A program made the translations under genes and the position numbers. From Brevundimonas vitisensis (lineage in GTDB: Bacteria; Pseudomonadota; Alphaproteobacteria; Caulobacterales; Caulobacteraceae): a stretch of DNA of 64,000 nucleotides. Positions 28,486 to 37,815 of this stretch are shown one piece after another (position 1 is the stretch's first letter; each line of letters begins with the position of its first letter). The stretch covers positions 2,912,717 through 2,976,716 of the forward strand of contig NZ_CP067977.1 of NCBI RefSeq assembly GCF_016656965.1, written 5' to 3'. The notes under the pieces were generated by a model. It searched no databases and was not told where the DNA came from. It was given only the letters and a program-made list of their open reading frames with translations.

Positions 28486-30143
28486 GCCAGCTCGCGCTGG
28501 CCACCGCGCAGGCGCAAGCGGAGCGCGCCGGATGTGTCCTGGCCTTCAACCAGGACGACGCGGTCGCAGAGAGTCAGACCGGCCGCACGGTGGCTGACCA
28601 TGATGAGGCCTTGCCCGGTCGCTCGGAGACGGGCGTCCAGACGCCGCAGAACCTGCTCTTCCGTAGCGGCGTCGAGCCCCTCGGTCGGCTCGTCCAGGAC
28701 CAGCCAAGACGCCGGGCGCAGGTAGGCCCGCGCCAGCGACAGCCGGCGTCGCTCGCCGCCGGACAGACGGTCGCCGCCGGATCCGATGGGCATGTCCAGC
28801 CCCTGTCCCGACTCGCGCACGCGGGCGGCCAGGACGGCGTCTTCCAGCGCGGACCACATCTCCGCTTCGGTTGCTTCGGCGCGGGCCAGGGCGAGGTTCT
28901 GGCGCACGGAGCCGTCCAGCAGGCTCACCTTCTGGGCGGCATAGGCGAAGCGGTCGCGCACCATGTCGGTGTCCGCGGCCTCGACCGGGGCTCCTCCCAG
29001 CCGGAGCTCGCCCGGCAAGGGAGGGCGCAGCCGCATGAGCCGCTCTAGCAGGGACGTCTTTCCGCATCCCGAGACCCGGGCGAGGCCGAGGCGCATAGGC
29101 GGAACGAGGTCGAGGTCCAGACCCGCGACGCCCACGCGCGCACCCACGGGCTTGCCTCTTCCCACCACGTCCTCGTCCTGGACCGGCAGTTCGTCGAGGC
29201 GGTCGAGGGCCGCCCGGGCGGAACCGCTCTGCAGCAGGGCCTGAACGAGGCCGCCCGTGGCCTCTACGCCCGTCACCGCGACGAGGGCGGCGAGCGCGGC
29301 CATCGGCGACGTCGCGCCGCCCAGAACCGCCGTGGCCAGGGCGCCGACGGTGCCCACGGCGAGGCAGGCCGACTGCCAGGCCTGCATCTGCCCCTCTGCG
29401 ACACGCACGCCGTGCCGTGCACGTTCCAACGCGTCGGCCTCCTGCGCGACCGAGGCTTCTGCCCAGGCCTCGAGACCATAGGCGCGCAGTTCCGGGACCG
29501 CTGCGGCGAGGCTTGACGACACGTCTTTCAGCCGCCCCAGCGCGGTTTGCGTCGCGCGTCCTGCGGGCTCTGCATGGCGGCGGGCGATACTGAGACCGCC
29601 CCGGACCGACAGGGCCATGACCGTAGCGATCACGACAGCGCAAAAGGGGTGGGTGAGGGCGGCCAACCCCACCGACACCGCCGCCCCGGCACCGAGGGCG
29701 AAGGGCGCGGAGCGACGAATGAACAGGGTCTGGATGGCGTCGACGTCTTCGACGAGGCGGGCGGACGCCTCGCCGGCGGACAGGGCCAGGGCCGTCTGCG
29801 GCGGCGACTTGGCCAGGGCCCGGAACAGGGCAGGACGCAGCCGGGACAGAGCGGCGAGGGCGGCCTCGTGACCCGCGACCCGCTCAAGGTATCGCGAGAC
29901 GGTCCGCAGGATGGCGAACAGGCGGATGGTGGCGCTGGGCGTCAGATAGTTGAACGTCGCCACCGCGCCGGCACCGGCGGCCCCAGCGAGGGCCGCGCCG
30001 GTGATGAACCAGCCCGACAGGCCCAGTAGAGCGACGGCGGCCATCGCCACCACGGCTCCGCCAGCCGCAGCGATCCGAAGCCGGAGGCCTTCGCGGGCGA
30101 TCTCGGCCTCGACGAGTTTCCGCACGGGTGAGACCCCGGTCAC
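28482..30143 (-). CDS. cydC: CydC, ABC exporter subunit for cytochrome bd assembly
   Basis: A 553-residue fused membrane/ATPase subunit. With CydD it exports cysteine and glutathione, needed to mature cytochrome bd. Six N-terminal helices are followed by an ATPase domain with signature RLSGGERRRLSLARAYL, Walker B WLVLDEPTEGLD and H-loop MVSHR. The Walker A reads ARVSGCGKTS, so the first Gly of GxxxxGK[ST] is Arg. It starts with GTG overlapping the cydD stop (GTGA), indicating coupled translation. Confidence 0.92.
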   Translation of the reverse strand: MTGVSPVRKLVEAEIAREGLRLRIAAAGGAVVAMAAVALLGLSGWFITGAALAGAAGAGAVATFNYLTPSATIRLFAILRTVSRYLERVAGHEAALAALSRLRPALFRALAKSPPQTALALSAGEASARLVEDVDAIQTLFIRRSAPFALGAGAAVSVGLAALTHPFCAVVIATVMALSVRGGLSIARRHAEPAGRATQTALGRLKDVSSSLAAAVPELRAYGLEAWAEASVAQEADALERARHGVRVAEGQMQAWQSACLAVGTVGALATAVLGGATSPMAALAALVAVTGVEATGGLVQALLQSGSARAALDRLDELPVQDEDVVGRGKPVGARVGVAGLDLDLVPPMRLGLARVSGCGKTSLLERLMRLRPPLPGELRLGGAPVEAADTDMVRDRFAYAAQKVSLLDGSVRQNLALARAEATEAEMWSALEDAVLAARVRESGQGLDMPIGSGGDRLSGGERRRLSLARAYLRPASWLVLDEPTEGLDAATEEQVLRRLDARLRATGQGLIMVSHRAAGLTLCDRVVLVEGQDTSGALRLRLRGGQRELA

Positions 30144-31759
30144 AGGCGCACCACACGGTCGGCGATCGCCGCCACCGCGGCGGAATGCGTCGCGATCAGG
30201 GTCGTACGCCCCGCCGCTGCCCGCCGGATCACATCGATCAGGGCGCGTTCGGAATCGCGGTCGAGGTCTGCGGTGGGTTCGTCCAGCAGCAGCAATGGTG
30301 CCGCCTTCAGCAGGGCGCGGGCGAGGCCAAGCCGACGGATCTCGCCCCCCGACAGGCCGCCGCCCCGTTCGTCCAACAGGCGATCAAGGTTTCCGCTCAG
30401 CCCGGCAGCGGCGGCGGCGGCCATGAGGCGGCGACGGCAGGCGGCGCGGTCGGCCACGGCGATGTTGTCGCCCAGCGTCCCCGGCAGGATGACCGGAGCC
30501 TGGCTGGCCCAGGCGACCGATCCAGCCAGGGCATCGAGTTCGGACAGAGGGCGTCCGTCGACGAGGATTCGCCCCTCGGTCACGGGCGCGAGGCCCAACA
30601 GGGCGTGAAGCAGGCTGCTCTTGCCGGACCCGCTGGCCCCGGTCAGCACCACGGTCTGTCCCGGGCGGATCTCCAGATCGAAGCCGACGACCGCCGGGGG
30701 AGAAGAGCCGTAGCGCACGGTGACCGCTTCGAAATGCAGGGCAGGTGGCCTCTCCCCCAGCGCCGTCTGAGCACCTGCCGGCTCGAGAGAGGCGGCGGGC
30801 AGAGCGTGTTCCAGCGCGTGCTGGGCCGCTTCGGCGGCCTGACGGTCGTGGTAGGCGGCGGCGAGGCGGCGCAAGGGGGCGTAGACCTCGGGCGCGAGCG
30901 CCAGAACGAAGAAGGCGCGCCCCAGGTCCAGCGTCTCGGGAACGGGGAAAGGCAGCAGCCGCAGCAGGTTGAAGCCGCAATAGAGGGCCACCAGCGCCAC
31001 CGACAGTGCCGAAAAGAACTCCAGCACCGCCGAAGAGGCGAAGGCGACGCGGAGCACGCGGGCGGTGCGCCGCTGCAGCTCGTCCGAAGCGACGGCGACG
31101 TCGCGGGCGACCCGCGCCTCGGCCTGGAAGGCCAGCACTGCGGGCAGGGCGCGGACGCGGTCGATGAAAAGGCCGGACAGCCGTGACAGAGCGGCGAACT
31201 GCCGGCGGCTCTCGCCCGCCGCCGCGGCACCGGCCAGCGCCATGCCCAGTGCGAACGGGATCAGGGTGAAGAGCAGAATGCCCGACGCGACCGGACTGGC
31301 CACGGCCGTTACCCCGATCATCAGCAGAGGGGTCACCGAGGCCGAGACGCGGGCCGGTTCAAACCGGGCGTAGCGCCCGTCCAGCGCTTCGACGCCCTCC
31401 ATCGCCGTGGCCAGAGGCACAGGTCGACCACGGAACAGCGACTCCAGGACGCTGGCCCGCACCGAAGCCTTCACCTCCCCCGCAGCGCGACCACCCGCCA
31501 TCAGCGCGTGACCCGCGAGAAGGCCGCGCGTTCCAAGCGAGACCAGCGCCAGGGCCAGGCCCGGAGCCATGGCCGTGGGGCCCCGATCGAAGCTGGAGAT
31601 CGCCCAGGCCAGTCCTGCGGCGAAGCCGACGGCGGGGACGGCGTCGAGCACGGTCAGGGCGGCGGCCCGCAGAAGGGAGGTTCGCGCCGGTCGCCCCTGC
31701 TGCCTCAGCCATGCGCGGGCGTGGCGCGGATCTTCGGCGGCGAGCAGAGAGGTGGACAT
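30140..31759 (-). CDS. cydD: CydD, ABC exporter subunit for cytochrome bd assembly
   Basis: A 539-residue partner of CydC. The ATPase domain is canonical: Walker [14 protein letters not shown] near residue 365, signature GLSGGEIRRLGLARALL, Walker B LLLLDEPTADLD and H-loop ATHS. The N-terminal half has about six membrane helices. It is the first gene of the cydDC operon, divergent from cydAB, with an Fnr box 36 bases before its start. Confidence 0.94.
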   Translation of the reverse strand: MSTSLLAAEDPRHARAWLRQQGRPARTSLLRAAALTVLDAVPAVGFAAGLAWAISSFDRGPTAMAPGLALALVSLGTRGLLAGHALMAGGRAAGEVKASVRASVLESLFRGRPVPLATAMEGVEALDGRYARFEPARVSASVTPLLMIGVTAVASPVASGILLFTLIPFALGMALAGAAAAGESRRQFAALSRLSGLFIDRVRALPAVLAFQAEARVARDVAVASDELQRRTARVLRVAFASSAVLEFFSALSVALVALYCGFNLLRLLPFPVPETLDLGRAFFVLALAPEVYAPLRRLAAAYHDRQAAEAAQHALEHALPAASLEPAGAQTALGERPPALHFEAVTVRYGSSPPAVVGFDLEIRPGQTVVLTGASGSGKSSLLHALLGLAPVTEGRILVDGRPLSELDALAGSVAWASQAPVILPGTLGDNIAVADRAACRRRLMAAAAAAGLSGNLDRLLDERGGGLSGGEIRRLGLARALLKAAPLLLLDEPTADLDRDSERALIDVIRRAAAGRTTLIATHSAAVAAIADRVVRL

Positions 31760-31794
31760 GACCGCAGCCTAGGCCGCCGGAGCCGCGGGCGCCT

Positions 31795-31808
31795 TTGATC
31801 AGGATCAA
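31795..31808. promoter_or_regulatory. Perfect Fnr box between cydDC and cydAB
   Basis: TTGATCAGGATCAA matches TTGAT-N4-ATCAA at every defined base. It is centred between the divergent cydD and cydA starts (36 and 74 bases away) and should control both operons. Confidence 0.9.
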
Positions 31809-31881
31809 TGAGTTCCGGCCCGGTGGCACCTACCGCAGACGGGAAGCCGGTCGTCGGGGCCGGCACCCAGGAGGCACCCCC

Positions 31882-33465
31882 ATGATCGACCTCGCGGTCG
31901 TCGACCTGTCCCGCCTGCAGTTCGCGCTGACGGCGCTCTATCACTTCCTATTCGTGCCGCTGACACTCGGCCTGTCGTTCATGCTGGTCATCATGGAGTC
32001 GATCTATGTGATGACACGGCGGCCGATCTGGCGGACGATCACGAAATTCTGGGGAGCCCTGTTCGGCGTCAACTTCGTGCTCGGCGTCGCGACAGGCATC
32101 ACCATGGAATTCCAGTTCGGGATGAACTGGAGCTATTACAGCCACTACGTCGGCGACATCTTCGGGGCACCGCTGGCCATCGAGGGGCTGATGGCCTTCT
32201 TCCTCGAGGCGACCTTTGTCGGCCTGATGTTCTTCGGCTGGAACAAGCTGAAGCCGGTCACCCACCTGTTCGTGACCTTCCTCGTGGCGCTGGGCACCAA
32301 TCTCTCGGCCCTGTGGATCCTGATCGCCAACGGCTGGATGCAGAATCCCGTCGGCGCGACCTTCAATCCCGAAACGATGCGGATGGAGGTGACCGACTTC
32401 ATGGCGGTGCTGTTCAATCCGGTGGCCCAGGCCAAGTTCGTGCACACCGTGTCTGCGGGGTATGTCATCGCCGCCGTCTTCGTGCTCGGCGTCTCGGCCT
32501 TCTATCTGCTGAAGGGCAAGCACAAGGGCTTCGCCCGCCGCTCGATGACAGTGGCTGCCGCCTTCGGCCTCGCGGCCTCGCTGTCGGTCGTCGTGCTCGG
32601 CGATGAAAGCGGCTACGCCCTGACCGACAACCAGAAAATGAAGCTGGCGGCGCTGGAGGCCATGTGGCGCACCGAGGCGGCACCGGCGGGCCTGACCCTG
32701 TTCGGCCTGCCCAGCCTCAAGGACCGGCAGACCCATTATGAGGTGAAGGTCCCCTGGGTCCTCGGCCTGATCTCCACCCGGAGCCTTGATGGGCAGGTCT
32801 CCGGCATCCTTGAGCTGGTTGCCGTCGCCGAGGACCGGATCGAATCCGGGGTGGTAGCCTATGGCGCGCTGGAGCGCCTGAAGGTCGACCCGGCGGACGT
32901 TGCCGCTCGGGGGGTGTTCGAACTCCACCGTAATGATCTCGGCTATGGCCTGCTGCTGAAGCGCTTCGTTGCCGATCCGCGCCAGGCGACGGCAGATCAG
33001 GTCCGCGCCGCGGCGTGGAGCACGGTGCCCAATGTGCCGCTGATGTTCTGGTCGTTCCGGATCATGGCCGGCATCGGCTTTGCCATGATCGCCCTGTTCG
33101 CGACCGCCTTTGTGCTCTGCACCCTGCGGCGGCACGAGACGAAGTGGTTCCTGCGGTTGGCCGTGTTGGCTATCCCGCTGCCGTGGCTGGCTGCGGAGTT
33201 CGGCTGGGTGGTGGCCGAGGTGGGGCGGCAGCCCTGGGCGGTGGAAGGCGTGCTGCCAACCTTCCTGGGCGCGTCCAGCCTGACTGTTCCGCAGCTGTGG
33301 ACGACCATCATCGGCTTCACCCTCTTCTACGGCGTGTTGGCAGTGATCGAGGTCGGCCTGCTGCTGCACCTCATCAAGAAGGGACCGTTCGCCGAGCAGG
33401 AGGCCTTTGGTGCCGGGCCCGCGACCGATGTGCCCCCCGCCCATGCCGTGACGGCCCTGATCTGA
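31882..33465 (+). CDS. cydA: CydA, cytochrome bd oxidase subunit I
   Basis: A 527-residue membrane protein binding haems b558, b595 and d. It oxidises quinol and reduces oxygen with high affinity. Landmarks are [23 protein letters not shown] at the N-terminus (haem b595 His), [40 protein letters not shown], the Q-loop start [23 protein letters not shown], and [16 protein letters not shown]. The ATG at 31882 follows GGAGG; in-frame codons upstream would run over the Fnr box. Confidence 0.97.
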   Translation: MIDLAVVDLSRLQFALTALYHFLFVPLTLGLSFMLVIMESIYVMTRRPIWRTITKFWGALFGVNFVLGVATGITMEFQFGMNWSYYSHYVGDIFGAPLAIEGLMAFFLEATFVGLMFFGWNKLKPVTHLFVTFLVALGTNLSALWILIANGWMQNPVGATFNPETMRMEVTDFMAVLFNPVAQAKFVHTVSAGYVIAAVFVLGVSAFYLLKGKHKGFARRSMTVAAAFGLAASLSVVVLGDESGYALTDNQKMKLAALEAMWRTEAAPAGLTLFGLPSLKDRQTHYEVKVPWVLGLISTRSLDGQVSGILELVAVAEDRIESGVVAYGALERLKVDPADVAARGVFELHRNDLGYGLLLKRFVADPRQATADQVRAAAWSTVPNVPLMFWSFRIMAGIGFAMIALFATAFVLCTLRRHETKWFLRLAVLAIPLPWLAAEFGWVVAEVGRQPWAVEGVLPTFLGASSLTVPQLWTTIIGFTLFYGVLAVIEVGLLLHLIKKGPFAEQEAFGAGPATDVPPAHAVTALI

Positions 33466-33490
33466 CCCTGTTCGCAAAGGATTCTCCTCC

Positions 33491-34639
33491 ATGGAACTTC
33501 CCCTCGACTACGGCACGCTGAGACTGATCTGGTGGGCGCTTCTGGGCGTGCTGCTGATCGGCTTCGCGCTCACCGACGGTTTCGATCTGGGCGTCGGTGC
33601 CCTGCTGCCCTTTGTCGCGAAGACGGATGAAGAGCGCCGCATGGTCATCAACACGGTCGGCGCGACCTGGGAGGGCAACCAGGTCTGGTTCATCCTCGGT
33701 GGTGGCGCGATCTTCGCAGCCTGGCCTTTTGTCTATGCCGTCAGCTTCTCCGGCTTCTATCTGGCCATGTTTCTGGTGCTCGCCGCGCTGATCCTGCGGC
33801 CCGTGGCCTTCAAGTACCGTTCGAAACGCCCATCGAAGGCCTGGCGGCAGGCATGGGACTGGGCTCTGTTCGTCGGCGGTCTGGTTCCGGCGCTGGTGTT
33901 CGGCGTGGCTGTTGGCAATGTCCTGCTGGGTGCGCCATTCCGCCTCGATACGGATTTGCGATCCGTCTACGAAGGCACGCTGTTTGGCCTCTTCACTCCG
34001 TTTAGCCTGACCTGCGGGCTGTTGTCGGTGGCCATGCTGGTGCTGCACGGCGCTGCATGGATCAGCGTGAAGGCCGAGCTGGGGCCGGTCCAGGTGCGGG
34101 CCCGAAACTTCGGCATCATTGCCGCCCTGGCTGCTCTGGTCCTGTTTGCTGTCGGAGGGGCCTTCGTGACGTGGTCGGGCATGGGCTTCGCCGTGACCGG
34201 CGCGGTCGATATGGCCGGCGCGTCAAACCCCCTGCGCACGACGGTCGAGGCGCAGTCCGGCGCCTGGGTGAGCAACTACAGCCGCTATCCGTGGATGATG
34301 GCCGCGCCCCTGCTCGGCTTTGCAGGCAGCCTTTGCGCCCTGCTCGGACTTTGGGTGCGGCGGGCACCGCTGGCGCTGTCGGGGTCGTCGATGGCGGCGG
34401 CCGGCATCATCGCCACCGTCGGCCTGTCGATGTTTCCCTTCATCCTGCCCAGCTCGATCGATCCGCAATCCAGCCTGACCGTCTGGAACGCCTCTTCCAG
34501 CCACCTGACCCTCTTCATCATGCTGGGAGTGACGATCGTCTTCCTGCCGATCGTGCTGGCGTACACCGCCTGGGTCTACCGGGTGCTGTGGGGACGCAGC
34601 TCGACGGCTGAACTCAAGACCAACCCTGACCTTTACTGA
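33491..34639 (+). CDS. cydB: CydB, cytochrome bd oxidase subunit II
   Basis: A 382-residue membrane protein with about eight or nine helices. The conserved N-terminus [32 protein letters not shown] and [27 protein letters not shown] identify it. It pairs with CydA; the Fnr box upstream of cydA serves the operon. The stop is 22 bases before cydX. Confidence 0.97.
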   Translation: MELPLDYGTLRLIWWALLGVLLIGFALTDGFDLGVGALLPFVAKTDEERRMVINTVGATWEGNQVWFILGGGAIFAAWPFVYAVSFSGFYLAMFLVLAALILRPVAFKYRSKRPSKAWRQAWDWALFVGGLVPALVFGVAVGNVLLGAPFRLDTDLRSVYEGTLFGLFTPFSLTCGLLSVAMLVLHGAAWISVKAELGPVQVRARNFGIIAALAALVLFAVGGAFVTWSGMGFAVTGAVDMAGASNPLRTTVEAQSGAWVSNYSRYPWMMAAPLLGFAGSLCALLGLWVRRAPLALSGSSMAAAGIIATVGLSMFPFILPSSIDPQSSLTVWNASSSHLTLFIMLGVTIVFLPIVLAYTAWVYRVLWGRSSTAELKTNPDLY

Positions 34640-34661
34640 CCCGCGCCTGAGGAGACCTGAC

Positions 34662-34805
34662 ATGTGGTATTTCGCCTGGATCCTGGGCCTTGGCTTGGCG
34701 GTGCTGTTCGGGGTGCTGAACGGTCTCTGGCACGAGTTTCAACTGTTCGACGAGGGCGACGACGGTGCCTCCAACCCGTGGCCAGTCGACCATGACGCCG
34801 TCTGA
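34662..34805 (+). CDS. cydX: CydX, small subunit of cytochrome bd oxidase
   Basis: A 47-residue single-pass membrane protein beginning MWYFAWILGLGLAVLFGVLN, the CydX signature (MWYFxWILG ... W.E), with GLWHEFQLF after the helix and an acidic tail. CydX stabilises the haem site of cytochrome bd. GAGGAG lies 10 bases before the ATG. Its last 14 bases overlap the start of hemN, so it is the third gene of a cydABX-hemN operon. Confidence 0.93.
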   Translation: MWYFAWILGLGLAVLFGVLNGLWHEFQLFDEGDDGASNPWPVDHDAV

Positions 34806-36153
34806 AGCCCAGCTTATTGCCCGCTGGGACGGACACGCCCCGCGCTACACCAGCTATCCGACGGCGGCGGCCTTCGGTCCCGCCGTCGGCGCGGCGGACT
34901 GGGCCGAGGCACTGGGCGGGGCTGCGGAGCATGGGCCCGCTTCGCTCTATGTGCACCTGCCGTTCTGCAAGCGCCTGTGCTGGTACTGCGGCTGCAACAC
35001 CCGCGCTGTGAACCGGGCAGAGACGATCTCCAGCTACGTCGACCTGCTGCTGCGAGAGGCCGATCTCGTCGCCGAAAACGTCGGCACGCGGCTTCGGATC
35101 GACCGTCTGCATCTGGGGGGCGGCACGCCGAACATGCTCGCGCCCGACGATCTTCGCCGCTTGGTCGAGGGCCTGGCGGACCGGTTCGACTTCGGGACCC
35201 TGACGGAGTTCGCAGCGGAGCTGGACCCCGAGACACTGACCCCGGCATGGGTCGCAGCCGCCGGCGATCTGGGACTGACCCGCGCCTCGCTGGGGGTGCA
35301 GGACCTGTCGCCGGAGGTGCAGGCGGCGGTGAACCGGCCGGAGGCTTTCGAGACCATCATCGGCGCGGCCCAGAGCCTTCGCCGCGCCGGCATCTTTTCT
35401 CTGAATCTCGATCTGATGTACGGCCTGCCGCGACAGGGGGTGGTCGAGGTCGAGGCGACCTTGCAGCAGGTGCTGACGCTCCGGCCTGAGCGGCTGGCTC
35501 TGTTCGGCTACGCTCACGTGCCATGGATGAAGCCGCACCAGAAGCTGATCGACGCCGCCGAGCTTGCCGGGCCCGCCGACCGTTTCGCGATGAGCCGGGC
35601 GGCGCACGATCTCCTGGTAGCGGCAGGCTACGAGGCGGTCGGGCTGGACCATTTCGCCTTGCCCCATGACGATCTTGCTGCCGCCGCGCGGGCGGGACGC
35701 CTGAGACGCAACTTCCAGGGCTATGTGACCGACGCCTGCGAGGTTCTGATCGGTCTGGGTGCCTCGTCAATCTCGCGGACCCCGGACCTGTACGTTCAGA
35801 ACGTGGCTGTAGAGCGAGACTGGCGCGCGGCTGTGGGCGCGGGTCTGTCACCGGTCGTTCGCGGTATCCGCCTGAGCCAACGCGACCGTCTGATAGCCGC
35901 GGTCATTGAACGGCTGATGTGCGACTTCCGCGTCGACGTCGACGCCGTGGCGGCGGACCTGGGCGTCCCATTGGCGGGGCAACTCGACTTCGCCGCCCCC
36001 ACCTTGGCCCGGCTGTCGGCCGACGGGCTGGTCTCTCACCGCGGAGGTCTCGTCGAGGTGACCGGGCGCGGTCGGCCGTTCCTGCGGGCCGTCGCCGCCG
36101 CCTTCGATCCGGCGGTCCCTTCGACCACGCCCCGGCATGCGCGGGTCATCTGA
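34792..36153 (+). CDS. hemN: HemN, oxygen-independent coproporphyrinogen III dehydrogenase
   Basis: A 453-residue radical-SAM enzyme that makes protoporphyrinogen IX without oxygen. The radical-SAM cluster motif is CKRLCWYCGC near residue 62 (CxxxCxxC with the HemN-type extra Cys), followed by LHLGGGTPNML. The length equals that of E. coli HemN. Its start lies inside cydX, and it supplies haem for the bd oxidase under low oxygen, so joint control by Fnr makes sense. Confidence 0.94.
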   Translation: MTPSEAQLIARWDGHAPRYTSYPTAAAFGPAVGAADWAEALGGAAEHGPASLYVHLPFCKRLCWYCGCNTRAVNRAETISSYVDLLLREADLVAENVGTRLRIDRLHLGGGTPNMLAPDDLRRLVEGLADRFDFGTLTEFAAELDPETLTPAWVAAAGDLGLTRASLGVQDLSPEVQAAVNRPEAFETIIGAAQSLRRAGIFSLNLDLMYGLPRQGVVEVEATLQQVLTLRPERLALFGYAHVPWMKPHQKLIDAAELAGPADRFAMSRAAHDLLVAAGYEAVGLDHFALPHDDLAAAARAGRLRRNFQGYVTDACEVLIGLGASSISRTPDLYVQNVAVERDWRAAVGAGLSPVVRGIRLSQRDRLIAAVIERLMCDFRVDVDAVAADLGVPLAGQLDFAAPTLARLSADGLVSHRGGLVEVTGRGRPFLRAVAAAFDPAVPSTTPRHARVI

Positions 36154-36181
36154 CCAATGATTTTGCTCCGAACGGGCCGGT

Positions 36182-36195
36182 TTGAGGTGCGTCAA
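36182..36195 (+). promoter_or_regulatory. Fnr-like box upstream of ompW
   Basis: TTGAGGTGCGTCAA has the TTGA and TCAA ends of an Fnr box with relaxed inner positions (TTGAG/GTCAA). It lies 82 bases before the ompW start. ompW homologues are Fnr targets in enterobacteria. Confidence 0.55.
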
Positions 36196-36276
36196 AGCGC
36201 TTCGGAGATGAGGGGCGCAAAAAGCTTCTGACGGTCGGGGCGCATGGGGCGATTCCCGCCGCCGGGAATTCAGGGC

Positions 36277-36933
36277 ATGAACTTCAAGACCTTCATCCTG
36301 ACCGCCGTCGCAGCCGCCGGACTGGCGGGCGCGGCAGATGCACAGACGAACGCGGCCTGGGTGCCGCCGCGCGCGGGGGACTGGGTCGTGACCGGCCGCG
36401 TCACCAGCGTGGCGCCGACGACGGAGGCCGGGATCTTTACCGCAGCAGGTGCCGACACCGGTCTGGACGTCGATGTCTCCGACGACGTGATGCCGACACT
36501 GGGCTTCACCTACTTCCTGACCGACCACATCGCTGTCGAGGCCATTGTGGGGACGACGAAGCACGAGGTGCGGGCTCGGGGCGGGGCCACCGACGTTGTG
36601 GTCCATGAAACCTGGGTGCTTCCACCGGTGGTCACCGTCCAGTGGCGCCCGCTGACCGAAGGGCGGTTCAGCCCCTACGTCGGTGCCGGCATCAATGCGA
36701 TGATCTTCTACTCGGGTGAGGACCAGAACGGCTTCACCGTCGACCTCGACAACGGCGTCGGCGCTGCTCTTCAGGCCGGCGCGGACATCGGCCTGGTCGG
36801 TCCCTGGAGCTTGAACCTCGACGTCAAGAAGGTCTGGTTCAGCACCGACGCCGACATCAACGGTGGGGCGTTGGTCAGTGACGTGGACCTGGATCCCTGG
36901 GTCGTATCGCTCGGCGTCGGCCGCAAGTTCTGA
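36277..36933 (+). CDS. ompW: OmpW-family outer-membrane protein
   Basis: A 218-residue eight-stranded beta-barrel protein. The signal peptide ends ADAQ (about residue 22). The family pattern follows: AGDWVVTGRVTSVAP, LGFTYFLTDHIAVEAIVGTTKHEV, LPPVVTVQWRPLTEGRFSPYVGAGINAMIFYS, and a terminal strand ending VSLGVGRKF with C-terminal Phe. It forms a hydrophobic-channel porin in the outer membrane. The start at 36277 is chosen by the signal peptide. Confidence 0.92.
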   Translation: MNFKTFILTAVAAAGLAGAADAQTNAAWVPPRAGDWVVTGRVTSVAPTTEAGIFTAAGADTGLDVDVSDDVMPTLGFTYFLTDHIAVEAIVGTTKHEVRARGGATDVVVHETWVLPPVVTVQWRPLTEGRFSPYVGAGINAMIFYSGEDQNGFTVDLDNGVGAALQAGADIGLVGPWSLNLDVKKVWFSTDADINGGALVSDVDLDPWVVSLGVGRKF

Positions 36934-36962
36934 CGGTTGCCCTCAGGCCGTCCAAATCGGGT

Positions 36963-37003
36963 GGAGCGGCAGCGTCTTTGATCCTCGTCAATGCTGCCGC
37001 TCC
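36963..37003 (+). terminator. Perfect 11-bp inverted repeat after ompW
   Basis: GGAGCGGCAGC (36963-36973) and GCTGCCGCTCC (36993-37003) pair perfectly around a 19-base loop that contains an Fnr box. There is only a short T-rich tail (TGGTTTGG), so it may be an ompW terminator, a regulatory palindrome, or both. Confidence 0.55.
36978..36991 (+). promoter_or_regulatory. Fnr box inside a hairpin loop, before a 43-aa membrane peptide gene
   Basis: TTGATCCTCGTCAA matches the Fnr consensus at 9 of 10 defined positions. It lies 53 bases before the small ORF at 37044, within the loop of the inverted repeat at 36963-37003. Confidence 0.7.
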
Positions 37004-37043
37004 TGGTTTGGCAAATCATAAGCAAAACCAGAGGATCTCCACC

Positions 37044-37175
37044 ATGCCTGCAGAAGCCATTCCCGTTGTCGTTGCCGTTTGCGCGGCCTTCTCCATCTTC
37101 ATCGTCGTCGTCGGCGGTGTCTCCACCTGGGTGAATCTGGGTGAAGATCGTCGTCGCGACGTCGGCGGTCAGTGA
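37044..37175 (+). CDS. Small membrane peptide (43 aa) under a probable Fnr box
   Basis: A 43-residue protein with one membrane helix (IPVVVAVCAAFSIFIVVVGGVSTWV, residues about 6-30) and a polar tail NLGEDRRRDVGGQ. A ribosome-binding site (GAGGA) and an Fnr box upstream support a real gene. It resembles small accessory subunits of oxidases in size and topology, but I see no family motif. It is the last gene of the low-oxygen block. Confidence 0.65.
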   Translation: MPAEAIPVVVAVCAAFSIFIVVVGGVSTWVNLGEDRRRDVGGQ

Positions 37176-37266
37176 GCGTCGGTCCAGCTAAACCGCTCCT
37201 GCAATCCGACCGCTGGCCGAAGTGTGTGGCGGTGCGATCAGTCCAGCCCCGCCCGCTCCTCAGCAC

Positions 37267-37746
37267 TCAGGCACGTGAGCCTAGGACGTCGGTCCCAATT
37301 TTAGGGGCGATGAAGCAGGCCACGACGCCGAACCTGTGAAAATTGCCGGTGCCGCCGGTGATGGACACGGGCCCACACCGAACCCAGGCGTGGGCTGCGA
37401 GCTCACCCGGCTTGTCCGGCGTCGACATCGAGGCACCAAGGAATGCGGTATAGGGGACGCTGAAGGTGCGGCAAAGCGCGACCGCGGCCATGGCTTGGGG
37501 CAAGCAGTCCGCGCGGAAGGGTGCGAACCTGGCGGCCGTAGTGACCGCACGGCCAATCAGCCGGGCGCGTCGCAGTCGGCCTGCATCTGCGATTGGCAAC
37601 AGCGCCGCCGCCCCGAGATTATGCCCCATCAGAGGGGCGAGCCGCCGAAAAGGGACGACGGACAGCAGGCCCGAGGCCACACCGATTAGGGCCCACGCCA
37701 CGGGCGTGAAGAGCTTGAGCCCCAAGGGCCAACGCCAAAAACGCAA
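37267..37746 (-). CDS. Lasso-peptide B2 protein (transglutaminase-like leader peptidase), set A
   Basis: A 159-residue protein of the lasso-peptide biosynthesis B2 family (cysteine protease that removes the leader). FRADCLPQAMAAVALCR holds the catalytic Cys81 and ELAAHAWVRCGPVSI the catalytic His119; the third Asp is not obvious. The N-terminus has a hydrophobic stretch usual for B2 proteins. It lies apart from the rest of set A on the same strand as the propeller-like gene. It is assigned to set A because set B has its own B2 gene. Confidence 0.85.
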   Translation of the reverse strand: MRFWRWPLGLKLFTPVAWALIGVASGLLSVVPFRRLAPLMGHNLGAAALLPIADAGRLRRARLIGRAVTTAARFAPFRADCLPQAMAAVALCRTFSVPYTAFLGASMSTPDKPGELAAHAWVRCGPVSITGGTGNFHRFGVVACFIAPKIGTDVLGSRA

Positions 37747-37815
37747 TAGCCAGCCCAGACGCGATCCTCCCGTTTCGTTGGGCCTACCAGAGTGTCATGC
37801 GTTCGAACAGGTGAG

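Noticed and set aside
31948..33492. A 514-codon open frame on the minus strand opposite cydA
   Set aside because: Composition (His, Gln, Gly, Glu, Arg) and lack of any domain mark it as a shadow of cydA.
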